Shown: positions 53,210-61,499, counted from the stretch's first letter. The stretch: 64,000 nt of DNA from Streptomyces spinosisporus (GCF_022698145.1 NZ_JALDAX010000005.1:186001-250000); one strand, 5' to 3'. Made by a program: numbers and translations. The notes: generated by a model not told the origin, from the sequence alone.

Positions 53210-54331
53210 ATGCCCTCGACCCCCGCTCTGAGCACGGTCGCCGAACACGCCCGCCGCGCCGACGCGGACCGCACGCTGGCCACGGCGGTCGTCGCCGAAC
53301 TGACCTCCGCCGGACTGGCCCGCCACTTCGTACCCCGCCGATGGGGCGGCGCGGAGGGCGAGTTCAGCGCCCTGCTCGACGAGGTGGCCGACCTCGCCGA
53401 GGCCTGCACCTCCGCCGCCTGGGTCGGCATGCTCTGGGCCGCGCACGGACGCTTCGCCGCGCTGCTGCCCGAGGAGGGGCAGCGGGAGATATGGGGCACC
53501 ACGCCCGACGTACGGATCTCGGCGGCGCTGATGCCACCGGCCGGACGGGCCGAACCGGCCGACGGCGGGTGGCGGGTGACGGGCACCTGGGAGTGCGTCA
53601 GCGGGATCGGCAGCGCGCAGTGGGTGCTCGTGGCGGCCCCGGAGGCGCAAGGGGTGCGCGTCTTCGCCGTACCGGCCGAGGCGGTCGAGGTGCTCGACAC
53701 CTGGGACGCCACCGGACTGCGCGGCACCGGCAGCCACACGGCCGTGGTGCGGGACGCCTTCGTCCCGCACCATCTCTCCGTCCCGCTCGCCGAGTTGCTG
53801 CGCGGCGGCGACACCCCGGGCCTGGCCCGCTGCCACTCCGTCCCCGCCCAGCTGGCCGGCGGCCTGATGTTCTGCGCGCCGGCGCTGGGTGCCGCCCGCC
53901 GCGCGCTGGCGCTGTGGTCCGCGTGGGCGGCGGGGAAGGCGCCCGGCAGCGGGCGGCCGCACCACGACAGCGCGGCGGTGCGCGAGACGCTCGCCCTCGC
54001 CTCGGCGCACATCGACGCGGCCGGGCTGCTGCTGCGGCGGGCGGCCCGCCGCGCCGACACCGAACCGGTTGGCGCGGCGCTCGTCGCCGGCAACCAGCGG
54101 GACGCCGCGGTGGCCGCCCGGCTGCTCGCCGACGCGGTCGACCGTCTCTTCCGTACCGGTGGCGCCCATCTGCGCGACGGGAGCGGCGATCTCAACCGGC
54201 TGTGGCGTGATGTCCACACGGTGGCCTCGCACGGGGTGCTGCGGCTGGAGCCGGTGGCCGCCGCCTACGCCTCGGCCACGCTCGCCGCGGACGCGCCGGC
54301 CCGCTCCAGCGCCGCTTCCCGCTCCAGGTAG
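53210..54331 (+). CDS. Acyl-CoA-dehydrogenase-fold monooxygenase (ActVA-ORF5/HpaB-like)
   Basis: 373-aa flavin-dependent enzyme of the two-component class D type. Helical N-domain (VVAELTSAGLARHFVPRRWGGAEGEFSALLDEVADLAEACTSAAWVGM in order), beta-barrel middle (GWRVTGTWECVSGIGSAQWVLVAA), helical C-domain ending with GGAHLRDGSGDLNRLWRDVHTVASHG. In actinorhodin and related aromatic pathways such enzymes hydroxylate the ring with FMNH2 from a separate reductase; no reductase is in the window. AAGGAG precedes ATG. It overlaps the converging MerR gene by 67 bp. Confidence 0.85.
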   Translation: MPSTPALSTVAEHARRADADRTLATAVVAELTSAGLARHFVPRRWGGAEGEFSALLDEVADLAEACTSAAWVGMLWAAHGRFAALLPEEGQREIWGTTPDVRISAALMPPAGRAEPADGGWRVTGTWECVSGIGSAQWVLVAAPEAQGVRVFAVPAEAVEVLDTWDATGLRGTGSHTAVVRDAFVPHHLSVPLAELLRGGDTPGLARCHSVPAQLAGGLMFCAPALGAARRALALWSAWAAGKAPGSGRPHHDSAAVRETLALASAHIDAAGLLLRRAARRADTEPVGAALVAGNQRDAAVAARLLADAVDRLFRTGGAHLRDGSGDLNRLWRDVHTVASHGVLRLEPVAAAYASATLAADAPARSSAASRSR

Positions 54332-54732
54332 AAGCCGATCTTCCAGTCGAGATAGCGCAGCGTGGCGGAGCAGTCCCGGGCCCCGGCACGCAGCATCTCC
54401 CGGTGTGCCTGCAGCAGTTCGCGGCGGGCGGCGATCGTCGAGTCGCCCGCCCGGTACAGCTCGACGTAGTGGTTCATCGCGGCCGGTGACATCCCGGTGC
54501 TGCGCAGATGGTTGAGGAACTCCAGCCAGCGCAGATGCACCGGGCTGTAGGCGCGCACGCCGTACGGGTCCTCCGCGGCTGTCTCGATGAGCCCCTGCTC
54601 CTCGTACCAGCGCAGCGTCCCGGCGTCGAGGCCGCTGATGCGGACCACCTCCTCCAGGGAGTACGTCTCGGCGTGCGGGGCGGCGTACGCGGTGGGACGG
54701 TTGTCATGGGTCTGGGCTTCGGTCGTGGACAT
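54265..54732 (-). CDS. MerR-family regulator
   Basis: 155-aa MerR: YSLEEVVRISGLDAGTLRWYEEQGLIE, VRAYSPVHLRWLEFLNHLRSTGMS, a helical dimerisation segment to about 140, no metal-binding Cys. Its 3' end lies under the last 67 bp of the monooxygenase gene (opposite strand), so expression of the two may interfere. It is 13 bp from the accE-like stop and could be co-transcribed with the carboxylase genes. Confidence 0.88.
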   Translation of the reverse strand: MSTTEAQTHDNRPTAYAAPHAETYSLEEVVRISGLDAGTLRWYEEQGLIETAAEDPYGVRAYSPVHLRWLEFLNHLRSTGMSPAAMNHYVELYRAGDSTIAARRELLQAHREMLRAGARDCSATLRYLDWKIGFYLEREAALERAGASAASVAEA

Positions 54733-54745
54733 GATGGTCCTCCGG

Positions 54746-54958
54746 TCAGTGGCGCCAGGACGTGGCGGCGCGGTGCGTGGTCAGGGCGGGGCGGTGCCAG
54801 GTGGGTACGGACCGGACGGGCGCGGGCTCCTCCGCGGCAGGCGTCCGCCGGGCCAGTTCCAGCAATACGGCGGTGGCCGCGGCGAGTTCCTCCGCGGTCG
54901 GCTCGCCGCGCAGTACGCGCACGACGAACTCCTCGGTGCGCTCGGCGTGTTCGCTCAT
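54746..54958 (-). CDS. Acyl-CoA carboxylase epsilon subunit
   Basis: 70-aa small subunit. RVLRGEPTAEELAAATAVLLELA is the helix typical of the epsilon chains that hold actinobacterial acetyl-/propionyl-CoA carboxylases together; the end SVPTWHRPALTTHR-type tail is also family-like. ATG overlaps the beta-subunit stop by four bases (ATGA), so it is coupled to it. Confidence 0.87.
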   Translation of the reverse strand: MSEHAERTEEFVVRVLRGEPTAEELAAATAVLLELARRTPAAEEPAPVRSVPTWHRPALTTHRAATSWRH

Positions 54959-56559
54959 ACCGGCTGGTTCCCGTGCTTGCGGGAGGGCAGGTCGGCGTGT
55001 TTGGCGCGGAGCGCGGCGAACGAGCGGATCAGCACCGTCCGGGTGTCGCGCGGGTCGATCACATCGTCGACGAGGCCGCGCTCGGCGGCGTAATAGGGGT
55101 GCATCAGCTCGGACTTGTACTCCGCGATGCGCCGCGCCCGCACCGCCTCGGGATCGTCGGCGGCGGCGATCTCCCGGCGGAAGACGACGTTCGCGGCGCC
55201 CTCGGCACCCATCACGGCGATCTCGTTGGTGGGCCACGCCAGCGCCAGGTCCGCGCCGATGGAGCGCGAGTCCATCACGATGTACGCGCCGCCGTACGCC
55301 TTGCGCAGCACCAGCGAGATCCGCGGCACCGTCGCGTTGCAGTACGCGTACAGCAGCTTGGCCCCGTGCCGGATGATGCCGGCGTGTTCCTGGCCGACCC
55401 CGGGCAGGAACCCGGGCACGTCGACCAGTGTCACCAGCGGGATGTTGAACGCGTCGCAGAACTGCACGAACCGCGCGCCCTTCTCGGAGGCGGCGATGTC
55501 CAGCACCCCGGCGGTCGCCGACGGCTGGTTGGCGACGACACCGACGACGTGCCCGTCCAGCCGGGCCAGCGCGCACACGAGGTTGGCCGCCCACGCGGGC
55601 TGCACCTCGAAGAAGTCACCGTCGTCGACGACCTCCTCGATCACCCGGCGCATGTCGTACGCCTGGTTCGGCTCGGCCGGCACCAGGTCGAGCAGCGCGT
55701 CGCAGCGCCGCTCCGGATCGTCCGACGGTATTTCGTGGGGCGGCAGTTCGCGGTTGTTGGACGGCAGCAGCGACAGCAGATGGCGTACGTCCTCCAAGCA
55801 GCTCGCCTCGTCGTCGTAGGCCGCGGCGGCCACGCCGGAGACCGCGGCGTGCACGTCGGCGCCGCCGAGCCCGTCATGGGTGACCTGCTCGCCGGTCACC
55901 GCCTTGACCACGTCCGGGCCGGTGATGAACATCTGCGAGATGCCGCGCACCATGAAGACGAAGTCGGTCAGGGCGGGCGAGTAGGCGGCACCACCCGCGC
56001 ACGGCCCGAGCATCACGCTGATCTGGGGCAGCACCCCGGAGGCGGCGACGTTGCGGGTGAAGATGCCGCCGTAGCCGGCGAGCGCCGAGACGCCCTCCTG
56101 GATCCGGGCCCCCGCGCCGTCGTTGAGGCTGACCAGCGGGGCCCCGGCCGCGAGTGCCAGGTCCATCACCTTGTGGATCTTGGCCGCGTGCGCCTCGCCG
56201 AGGGCGCCGCCGAAGATGCGGAAGTCATGGGCGTAGACGAAGACGGTACGGCCGTGGACGGTCCCCCAGCCGGTGACCACACCGTCCGTGTAGGGCCGCC
56301 GGGCCTCCAGTCCGAATCCGGTGGCACGGTGCCGGCGCAGGGCCTCGATCTCCGTGAACGACCCCTCGTCCAGGAGCAGTTCGACACGCTCGCGGGCGGT
56401 CAGCTTGCCTCGTGCGTGCTGCTGGTCGCTCGCGCCGGGGCCGGGGCCCTCGTACGCGAGCTCGCGTATGACCTCCAGTTCGGCGAGACGGGAGCGGGGG
56501 GTTGCGGGCGGGGGCTGCGGGAGGGCTCGTTCTTCCATCACGGTCATGTGGTCCATCAT
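54955..56559 (-). CDS. Acyl-CoA carboxylase carboxyltransferase (beta) subunit
   Basis: 534-aa carboxyltransferase that moves CO2 from biotin to acetyl-/propionyl- or related acyl-CoA. Seen: SLNDGAGARIQEGVSALAGYGGIF (acyl-CoA oxyanion hole), GPCAGGAAYSPALTDF, VDVPGFLPGVGQEHAGIIRHGAKLLYA, MGAEGAANVVFRREI. It likely supplies malonyl-CoA or a branched extender to a polyketide pathway. The biotin carboxylase partner is not in the window. The start is among ATG 56559 and close inner Met codons. ARE-like site C is just upstream. Confidence 0.94.
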   Translation of the reverse strand: MMDHMTVMEERALPQPPPATPRSRLAELEVIRELAYEGPGPGASDQQHARGKLTARERVELLLDEGSFTEIEALRRHRATGFGLEARRPYTDGVVTGWGTVHGRTVFVYAHDFRIFGGALGEAHAAKIHKVMDLALAAGAPLVSLNDGAGARIQEGVSALAGYGGIFTRNVAASGVLPQISVMLGPCAGGAAYSPALTDFVFMVRGISQMFITGPDVVKAVTGEQVTHDGLGGADVHAAVSGVAAAAYDDEASCLEDVRHLLSLLPSNNRELPPHEIPSDDPERRCDALLDLVPAEPNQAYDMRRVIEEVVDDGDFFEVQPAWAANLVCALARLDGHVVGVVANQPSATAGVLDIAASEKGARFVQFCDAFNIPLVTLVDVPGFLPGVGQEHAGIIRHGAKLLYAYCNATVPRISLVLRKAYGGAYIVMDSRSIGADLALAWPTNEIAVMGAEGAANVVFRREIAAADDPEAVRARRIAEYKSELMHPYYAAERGLVDDVIDPRDTRTVLIRSFAALRAKHADLPSRKHGNQPV

Positions 56560-56564
56560 GGAGC

Positions 56565-56593
56565 ATTTAAATTCCTTCGTGAAGGTTTTTTAA
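56565..56593. promoter_or_regulatory. ARE-like operator C (carboxylase promoter)
   Basis: ATTTAAATTCCTTC-GT-GAAGGTTTTTTAA; the core CCTTCGTGAAGG (56574-56585) is a perfect 12-bp palindrome with A/T flanks. It starts 6 nt upstream of the carboxylase ATG, so receptor binding would block expression. Confidence 0.65.
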
Positions 56594-56629
56594 CCGGGCT
56601 TTGCCTGAAGCGCGTCCGGACACGCGAAA

Positions 56630-56659
56630 GCCCCGCGCCCCCGGAAGGGGACGCGGGGC
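56630..56659 (-). terminator. Terminator of the DHA2 exporter gene
   Basis: GCCCCGCG-C-CCCC pairs with GGGG-A-CGCGGGGC (13 positions, one mismatch), just beyond the exporter stop at 56677. Confidence 0.8.
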
Positions 56660-56676
56660 ACCGGCCCGCCTGGCGC

Positions 56677-58116
56677 TTACGCCTTGCCTTCGGCCCGCTT
56701 GCGCACCCGCAGGAGAAGCGCCGTGGCCGCGGCGGTGGTCAGCAGCATCACCACGCTGATCACGAAGCTGGTGTCGAAGCCCTGCTGGAAGTGCGAGGTG
56801 TCCGCGATGAGCGCACCGAACGCCGCCACCGCGATGCAACTGCCCACCTGCCGGAAGGTGTTGAGCACGGCGGCCGCCGTGCCCGCCCGCTCGCCGTCGA
56901 TGTTCTCCAGGATCGCCGCCGTCAGCGACGGCACCGCGAGCCCGCCGCCCAGGCCGATCGGGACCAGCAGCAGCACGGGGATCAGATACGACGTGTGGTC
57001 GGTGACCGTCAGCATCAGCAGCGACCCCCCGGTCATGACCAGCTGCCCGATCGTCATCGGCACCCACGCGCCCTTGCGCGCCGCCAGCTTCACGCCCACC
57101 ATGTTGACCACGGAGATCAGCGCGCACATCGGGATGAACATCACTCCGGTGCTGACCGGAGAGGCGCCGCGCACCTGCTGGAAGTACATGCCGAGCAGGA
57201 AGATGGCGCCGTAGAACACCGCGTTGATGGTGAAGCCGGCCGCCAGGCAGACCACCACCGTGCGGGACTTGAAGATGCTCAGCGGCACCATCGGGCGCTC
57301 CCGCCGCGACTGCGTCCACACGAACACGGCGGTCGCCACGGCGGCCAGGGCCAGCGTGCCCAGCACGTCCGGGCTGCCCCAGCCCGCGCGCCCGCCCTCG
57401 ATCACGGCGTACGTCAGACCGGCCAGGGAGGCCACGACGGAGAACTGGCCGATCAGGTCGACCGGGGCCTCGCGGCGCGGCGAGGCCTGGATACGGGTCA
57501 GCAGGGCGAGGCCGAGGGCGCCCACCGGGAGGTTCAGGTAGAACACCGCGCGCCAGTTCAGTCCGCTGGTGAGCATGCCGCCGACGACCGGGCCGACGGC
57601 GACCGCCACGGAACCGGCGGCCGTCCAGATCGCGATGGCCCGCGCCCGCTTGCCCGGGTCGGAGTAGGTCTGCCGGATCAGCGCGAGCGAGGCCGGCACC
57701 ATCAGCGCGGCGGCACCGCCCTGCACCATGCGGGCGCCGATCAGCGTGGCCAGGTTGGGCGCGACGCCGCAGGCCAGGGAGGCCACGGTGAAGGCGGCCA
57801 GGCCCCAGGCGTAGGCGCGGGTGGCGCCGATCCGGTCCGAGAAGGTGCCGGCCGACAGCATGAACGCCGCGAACATCAGGGTGTAGCCGTCGACGATCCA
57901 CTGCAGGTCGGCCATGGAGCCGCGCAGGCTGTCGGAGATGGCCGGCAGGGCCACGTTGACGACCGAGCCGTCGAGGGAGATGACGAAGAAGGCGAGCAGC
58001 GCCGCCGCGAGGACGGTGGTGGTGGAGGACCGCCGCGGGGTGGACGGTTCACCGGCCGGTACGACCGGGGTCCGGTCGGTCCGGTCGGTCCGCGCGGACC
58101 GGGTCAGGATGGCCAT
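56677..58116 (-). CDS. DHA2-family exporter in specialised-metabolism region
   Basis: 479-aa MFS exporter with 14 helices. Seen: FFVISLDGSVVNVALPAI (motif D1), GTFSDRIGATRAYA, AAGSVAVAVGPVVGGMLTSGLNWRAVFYLNLP (motif C). The start follows AAGGAG. It lies between the tautomerase and carboxylase genes, all on the minus strand, and probably exports the pathway product as self-protection. Confidence 0.92.
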   Translation of the reverse strand: MAILTRSARTDRTDRTPVVPAGEPSTPRRSSTTTVLAAALLAFFVISLDGSVVNVALPAISDSLRGSMADLQWIVDGYTLMFAAFMLSAGTFSDRIGATRAYAWGLAAFTVASLACGVAPNLATLIGARMVQGGAAALMVPASLALIRQTYSDPGKRARAIAIWTAAGSVAVAVGPVVGGMLTSGLNWRAVFYLNLPVGALGLALLTRIQASPRREAPVDLIGQFSVVASLAGLTYAVIEGGRAGWGSPDVLGTLALAAVATAVFVWTQSRRERPMVPLSIFKSRTVVVCLAAGFTINAVFYGAIFLLGMYFQQVRGASPVSTGVMFIPMCALISVVNMVGVKLAARKGAWVPMTIGQLVMTGGSLLMLTVTDHTSYLIPVLLLVPIGLGGGLAVPSLTAAILENIDGERAGTAAAVLNTFRQVGSCIAVAAFGALIADTSHFQQGFDTSFVISVVMLLTTAAATALLLRVRKRAEGKA

Positions 58117-58185
58117 AAGAACTCTCCTTGGAAAAGGCCGGGTTGGTGGGGGGAGGAGCGGAAGCAGAGCGGGGGCGGCGTGCGG

Positions 58186-58416
58186 TCAGGCGTCGGCCGG
58201 CGCGGCGCGGCGGCGGCTGAGTTCGGCGAACTCCGGGTTCGTGCCGAGCACTCCGCCCTCGCCCCAGCGGTTCTGCGGAATCTCCTGGATGTAGACGGTG
58301 ATCTTGTCGAGGGGTGCGCCGATGACGCGGTGCACCGTCGCGGTGAGCTCCTCGACCAGCTCCTGGCACTTCTCGTCGGTCTGGTTGGGCCAGGTGGTCA
58401 TGGAGAGGATGGGCAT
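58186..58416 (-). CDS. 4-oxalocrotonate-tautomerase-family protein
   Basis: 76-aa tautomerase-fold protein. After Met removal Pro-1 would be the catalytic base (MPILSMTTWP), and KITVYIQEIPQNRWGEGGVLG is the usual C-terminal block (Arg in the site). In antibiotic pathways such proteins tautomerise or act as small cyclases/epimerases. It lies 69 bp upstream of the exporter; the ATG has GAAGGAGC before it. Confidence 0.88.
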   Translation of the reverse strand: MPILSMTTWPNQTDEKCQELVEELTATVHRVIGAPLDKITVYIQEIPQNRWGEGGVLGTNPEFAELSRRRAAPADA

Positions 58417-58439
58417 GGCGAAGCTCCTTCGGGTGTACG

Positions 58440-58739
58440 GGAGTTGGGCTCGGGTGGGTCGGGGGTGCGGGTGATTCCGGGTGTGCGGGTGATTCCGGGT
58501 GTGCGGGTGATTCCGGGTGTGCGGGTGTTTCCGGGCGTACGGAGTCCGGGCCGGCGCGCGGTGATGTGCGAAGCGCGGAGGCGTGCGCGGCGCTCGGTTG
58601 GATGCGCAGCGCTCGGGGGGATGCGCGGCACGGAGGCGTGCGCGGCGCGTGGAGAGGTGCGCGGCCTACGGAGAAGTGCGCGGTGTGCGGAGGGGTGTGC
58701 CGGACGTGAGGCGGGGTGTGCCGGACGTGGGGTGGGCGG
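58440..58739. repeat. Degenerate tandem-repeat spacer (SDR to tautomerase)
   Basis: About 300 bp without a gene. Four copies of an 18-bp unit GTGATTCCGGGTGTGCGG lie at 58471, 58489, 58507 and 58525 (last one GTGTTTCC). A middle part has degenerate GGATGCGCGGC-type units, and two 17-bp copies of GGGGTGTGCCGGACGTG lie at 58692 and 58713. It would be part of the leader of the tautomerase. Confidence 0.85.
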
Positions 58740-59552
58740 TCACAGGCCGGCCGACGCACCGCCGTCCAGGGTGAGCGCGGCGCCCGTGATGTGACGGGCG
58801 GCCGGTGAGAGAAGGAAGGCGGTCAGCCGGGCGACGTCGGCCGGCTCCGCGAGCGTGCCGAGCGGGGTCCCGGCGGCGACCTGGGCGCTGACCTCCTCGG
58901 CGGTGGCGCCGGTGCGGTCGCCGATCGCCTTGGCGATCTCGTCCCACAGCGGGGTGCGCACGGCGCCGGGGTCGAGCACGTTCACCCGGACCCCCTTGCG
59001 CCCCAGATCCTTCGAGACCGCCTTCGCGAAGGCCGCGAGGGCGGCGTTGACCGCGCTGTTCACCGGGAAGAGCGGGTCGGGGTCCTTGCGGAAGACCCCG
59101 CTGACCAGCACGACCGAACCGCCGTCGGCCGCGGCCAGCGGACCGGCCAGCGCCCGGGTGAGCCGGACCGCACCCATGAGCTTGCCGTTGAAGGTGGCCT
59201 GCCACATCGCGTCGGTGGCCTCCTCCAGCGGCGCCAGCGGACCGTCGCCGGCGGTGTGCACCAGCCCGTCGACCCGGCCGAGCTCGGCGACCAGGGCGGC
59301 GGCCGTGGCGTCCACGGAGGCGGCGGAGTTGATGTCCGTCTCGTACGCCACGAGTCGGCCGGCGCCGCCGGTGCGGGCGTCGATCTCGGTCCGGGTCCGC
59401 TCCAGGCGGCCCGCGTCCCGGCCGAGCATCACGACGGTGGCATCGGACCGGGCCAGCTCCTCCACTACGGCGGAACCCATGCCGCCGGTGGCGCCGCTGA
59501 CGACGATGACGGGGGCAGTGGCGGGGTTGGTGGCGGGGGCGGTGCTGTCCAC
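58740..59552 (-). CDS. SDR-fold protein lacking the YxxxK motif
   Basis: 270-aa short-chain dehydrogenase fold. The cofactor loop SGATGGMGSAVVEEL and VVMLGRD (NADP-type Arg), LVSGVF with the structural Ser, and VNVLDPGAVRTPL are normal. But where YxxxK should stand (before AALAAFAKAVSKDLG) the chain reads NSAVN, so both catalytic Tyr and Lys are Asn. It may be a non-redox or regulatory relative. GTG 59552 (GAGGAAG upstream) is chosen; an ATG at 59669 would lie in the operator. Controlled by the TetR sites 59669-59712. Confidence 0.85.
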   Translation of the reverse strand: MDSTAPATNPATAPVIVVSGATGGMGSAVVEELARSDATVVMLGRDAGRLERTRTEIDARTGGAGRLVAYETDINSAASVDATAAALVAELGRVDGLVHTAGDGPLAPLEEATDAMWQATFNGKLMGAVRLTRALAGPLAAADGGSVVLVSGVFRKDPDPLFPVNSAVNAALAAFAKAVSKDLGRKGVRVNVLDPGAVRTPLWDEIAKAIGDRTGATAEEVSAQVAAGTPLGTLAEPADVARLTAFLLSPAARHITGAALTLDGGASAGL

Positions 59553-59668
59553 GGCTTCCTCAATTCCCGGGGCAGCGCCCCTGATTGACGAGGTGTCAGA
59601 TGAATCGGGCGGCCCGGGTCGATCGGGTTCGCCTGACGAGGAAGAAGGTAGCCGGGTTCGGGAATGCA

Positions 59669-59712
59669 TGCAACCATCTAGTTGGTTTTTGAGAACCAAC
59701 TAGATGGTTGCA
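59669..59712. promoter_or_regulatory. Operator pair 1 for third TetR (44-bp perfect inverted repeat)
   Basis: Two 16-bp sites, AACCATCTAGTTGGTT (59672-59687) and AACCAACTAGATGGTT (59694-59709), each a near-palindrome centred on CTAG, start 22 bp apart. Together they form 19-bp perfect inverted arms with a 6-nt loop. They lie upstream of the SDR gene and downstream of the TetR gene. The same 16-mer recurs at 60505-60520. Confidence 0.8.
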
Positions 59713-59856
59713 CGCTCCTGACCAGCAGGGACGGACACAGAAAAGAAACGCAAAAGGGAGCCCGGACGCTGCCGAACTCCCTTGCTTCACGGTCCCTTGA
59801 GGTCACCCCGGCGGGCCCGTGAGGTCACCCCGGCGGCCCCTGCCGCAGCCAGACCC

Positions 59857-60459
59857 TCAGACCGACCCCTGCAGGACGTTGTCGATGATCGAGTGCCCGT
59901 GCGCGACGACACTGGCCCGCAGCAGCGCCCACCCCGACTCGGTGTCGCCGTCCGGCCCCAGCATCAGCCGGCGCTGCTGCGGCACGATGAACGGCCAGGA
60001 CGCCACGCCGATCAGGGCGATGAGCGCCCGGGCCGCCGAGGTGGGGTCGTCGATGCCGAGGGCGAGGCTGAGCGCGGCCGTCTTGTGGACGTAGTACGCC
60101 TCGCGCTCCTTCTCGTCCGGGATCGGCCGGTCGCGGTAGTGCAGCCCCTCCCAGGCCAGCAGCCGCACCAGGTCGGACTGCCGGTGGTAGTCGAAGACCT
60201 CGCCGACGTAGGAGCGCAGCCCCTCCTCCGTGGTGGGGATGGGGACGGCCTCGGACATGTGCGCGTAGACCTTGGCCATCACGGCGGCGAACAGGGCTTC
60301 CTTGTTGCCGAAGTAGGCGTAGATCCGCTGCTTGTTGACGCCGGAGCGCTCCGCGATGCGGTCCACGCGCGCACCCGCGAGACCGTGCTCGGAGAACTCC
60401 GCCTCGGCGGCCTCCAGCAGTTTGGCGCGGGTCTGCTGTCCCTTGGGTGTCTCAGCCAT
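59857..60459 (-). CDS. TetR-family regulator (third TetR of the region)
   Basis: 200-aa TetR. HTH: GARVDRIAERSGVNKQRIYAYFGNKEAL; ligand domain with LRSYVGEVFDYHRQSDLVRLLAWEGLHYRD, of the type seen in many antibiotic-cluster TetRs. Unlike the two butyrolactone-like receptors it has no ArpA features. Operator pairs flank it: upstream (60483-60520), shared with the divergent second AfsA-like gene, and between it and the SDR (59669-59712). It thus probably represses itself, the SDR and the 60.7-kb operon. Confidence 0.92.
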   Translation of the reverse strand: MAETPKGQQTRAKLLEAAEAEFSEHGLAGARVDRIAERSGVNKQRIYAYFGNKEALFAAVMAKVYAHMSEAVPIPTTEEGLRSYVGEVFDYHRQSDLVRLLAWEGLHYRDRPIPDEKEREAYYVHKTAALSLALGIDDPTSAARALIALIGVASWPFIVPQQRRLMLGPDGDTESGWALLRASVVAHGHSIIDNVLQGSV

Positions 60460-60482
60460 GGGACGAGACTAGTCCACCGGGA

Positions 60483-60520
60483 AACCAACTGGATAGTTCT
60501 AAAAAACCAACTAGATGGTT
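60483..60520. promoter_or_regulatory. Operator pair 2 for third TetR
   Basis: AACCAACTGGATAGTT (60483-60498, two changes) and AACCAACTAGATGGTT (60505-60520, identical to a copy in pair 1), start-to-start 22 bp as in pair 1. It lies 24 nt upstream of the TetR start in the divergent promoter with the AfsA-like operon. Confidence 0.8.
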
Positions 60521-60683
60521 GCGTCGACGCCCGGGGTGCTCTACGTTCTTCACATCGGCCCCGCCACCCCGGAGAAACCGGTGCGGAAGAGGCGGCAGGC
60601 CCGCATGTCAGCTGTATCTGTTTCGAGACTCCTCCCGTCTGCGGCCACCCGTCGGGCCCGGCCGCCCCATCAAGGAGAAACGC

Positions 60684-61499
60684 ATGTCAGCCACAGCCAA
60701 CCCCAGGACGCTGCTGCTCGTCGGTGACCGTTTTGCCGGATTCGCCGCGCACGCAGACGTGCTCACGGTCACGCAGTTCACCGACGAGATGCGCCTCGGG
60801 GTGTACTCCTGGGACACCCATCCGATCCGCGTCCGCGCCGGTCAGGGCGTCACCCGCCACGAGTGGGAGCTGGTGCGCGAACAGGCCCTGCTGCTGGGCC
60901 TCGCCGAGCGGCTGGACTTCGACTTCCGCGAGCCGGCGCTGGCCGCCCGCGGCGAGGCCCACAAGCACCGAAGCTGCAACACCCTCATAGCCGACCTCAG
61001 GCGGGACGGCGAGGACCTGTTCTCCGCGACCCTGCGCGTCCACAACGACAACGAGCTGCTCATCGACCACCAGACCGGCGAGCACGTCCAGGGCATGGTC
61101 GCCGTCGAGGCGGCCCGGCAGATGTTCCTCGCGGTCAGCGAGCGCTACCACGCCTCGCGCCATCTCGACCGGTCGTACTACTACGTCATCGAGTCCCTGA
61201 ACACCGACTTCGAGAACTTCCTCTTCCCGCTCGACGCCACGATCGTCTACCACACCCTCCGGGCCGAACTGGACGACCCGGACCGGCTCTCCTTCGCCGC
61301 CGAGATCTCCCTGCACCAGGCGGGTCGCCGCGCCTCGATCACGACCGTGACCTACACGGCCTTCGACGCGCCGGTCATCGAGGCCAAGGAGCACCGCAGG
61401 GCGCAGCACGCCGTCGAGCACACGGTACGCATCGCGCAGCAGGCGGCTGCGGCGGCGGGGGCCGCGGCCACCGGACACCCGGTGCTGGTCGGCGCCTGA
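60684..61499 (+). CDS. Second, divergent AfsA-family hotdog protein
   Basis: 271-aa protein with AfsA-type hotdog signatures: AHKHRSCNTLIADLRR, and LLIDHQTGEHVQGMVAVEAARQMF (about 125-155), then a second weaker half (about 180-245). It is shorter than usual AfsA proteins and keeps the HVQGM-EAARQ helix. The first 60 residues are not similar to the other AfsA protein here. Followed by a possible barrel protein, an unknown protein and a KAS III, all in one direction, so it may act on a KAS III-derived chain or make a second signal. AAGGAG before ATG. Confidence 0.85.
   Translation: MSATANPRTLLLVGDRFAGFAAHADVLTVTQFTDEMRLGVYSWDTHPIRVRAGQGVTRHEWELVREQALLLGLAERLDFDFREPALAARGEAHKHRSCNTLIADLRRDGEDLFSATLRVHNDNELLIDHQTGEHVQGMVAVEAARQMFLAVSERYHASRHLDRSYYYVIESLNTDFENFLFPLDATIVYHTLRAELDDPDRLSFAAEISLHQAGRRASITTVTYTAFDAPVIEAKEHRRAQHAVEHTVRIAQQAAAAAGAAATGHPVLVGA

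Noticed and set aside
58471..58542. Possible CRISPR-like array
   Set aside because: Units are contiguous 18-bp tandem copies without spacers and no cas genes are present.
54508..58794. 1428-codon open frame on the plus strand
   Set aside because: Spans five minus-strand genes with clear families; high-GC shadow.
59669..59712. Rho-independent terminator of the TetR gene
   Set aside because: The hairpin is strong, but its half-sites recur at 60483-60520 as operators and there is no T run, so an operator pair is the better reading.
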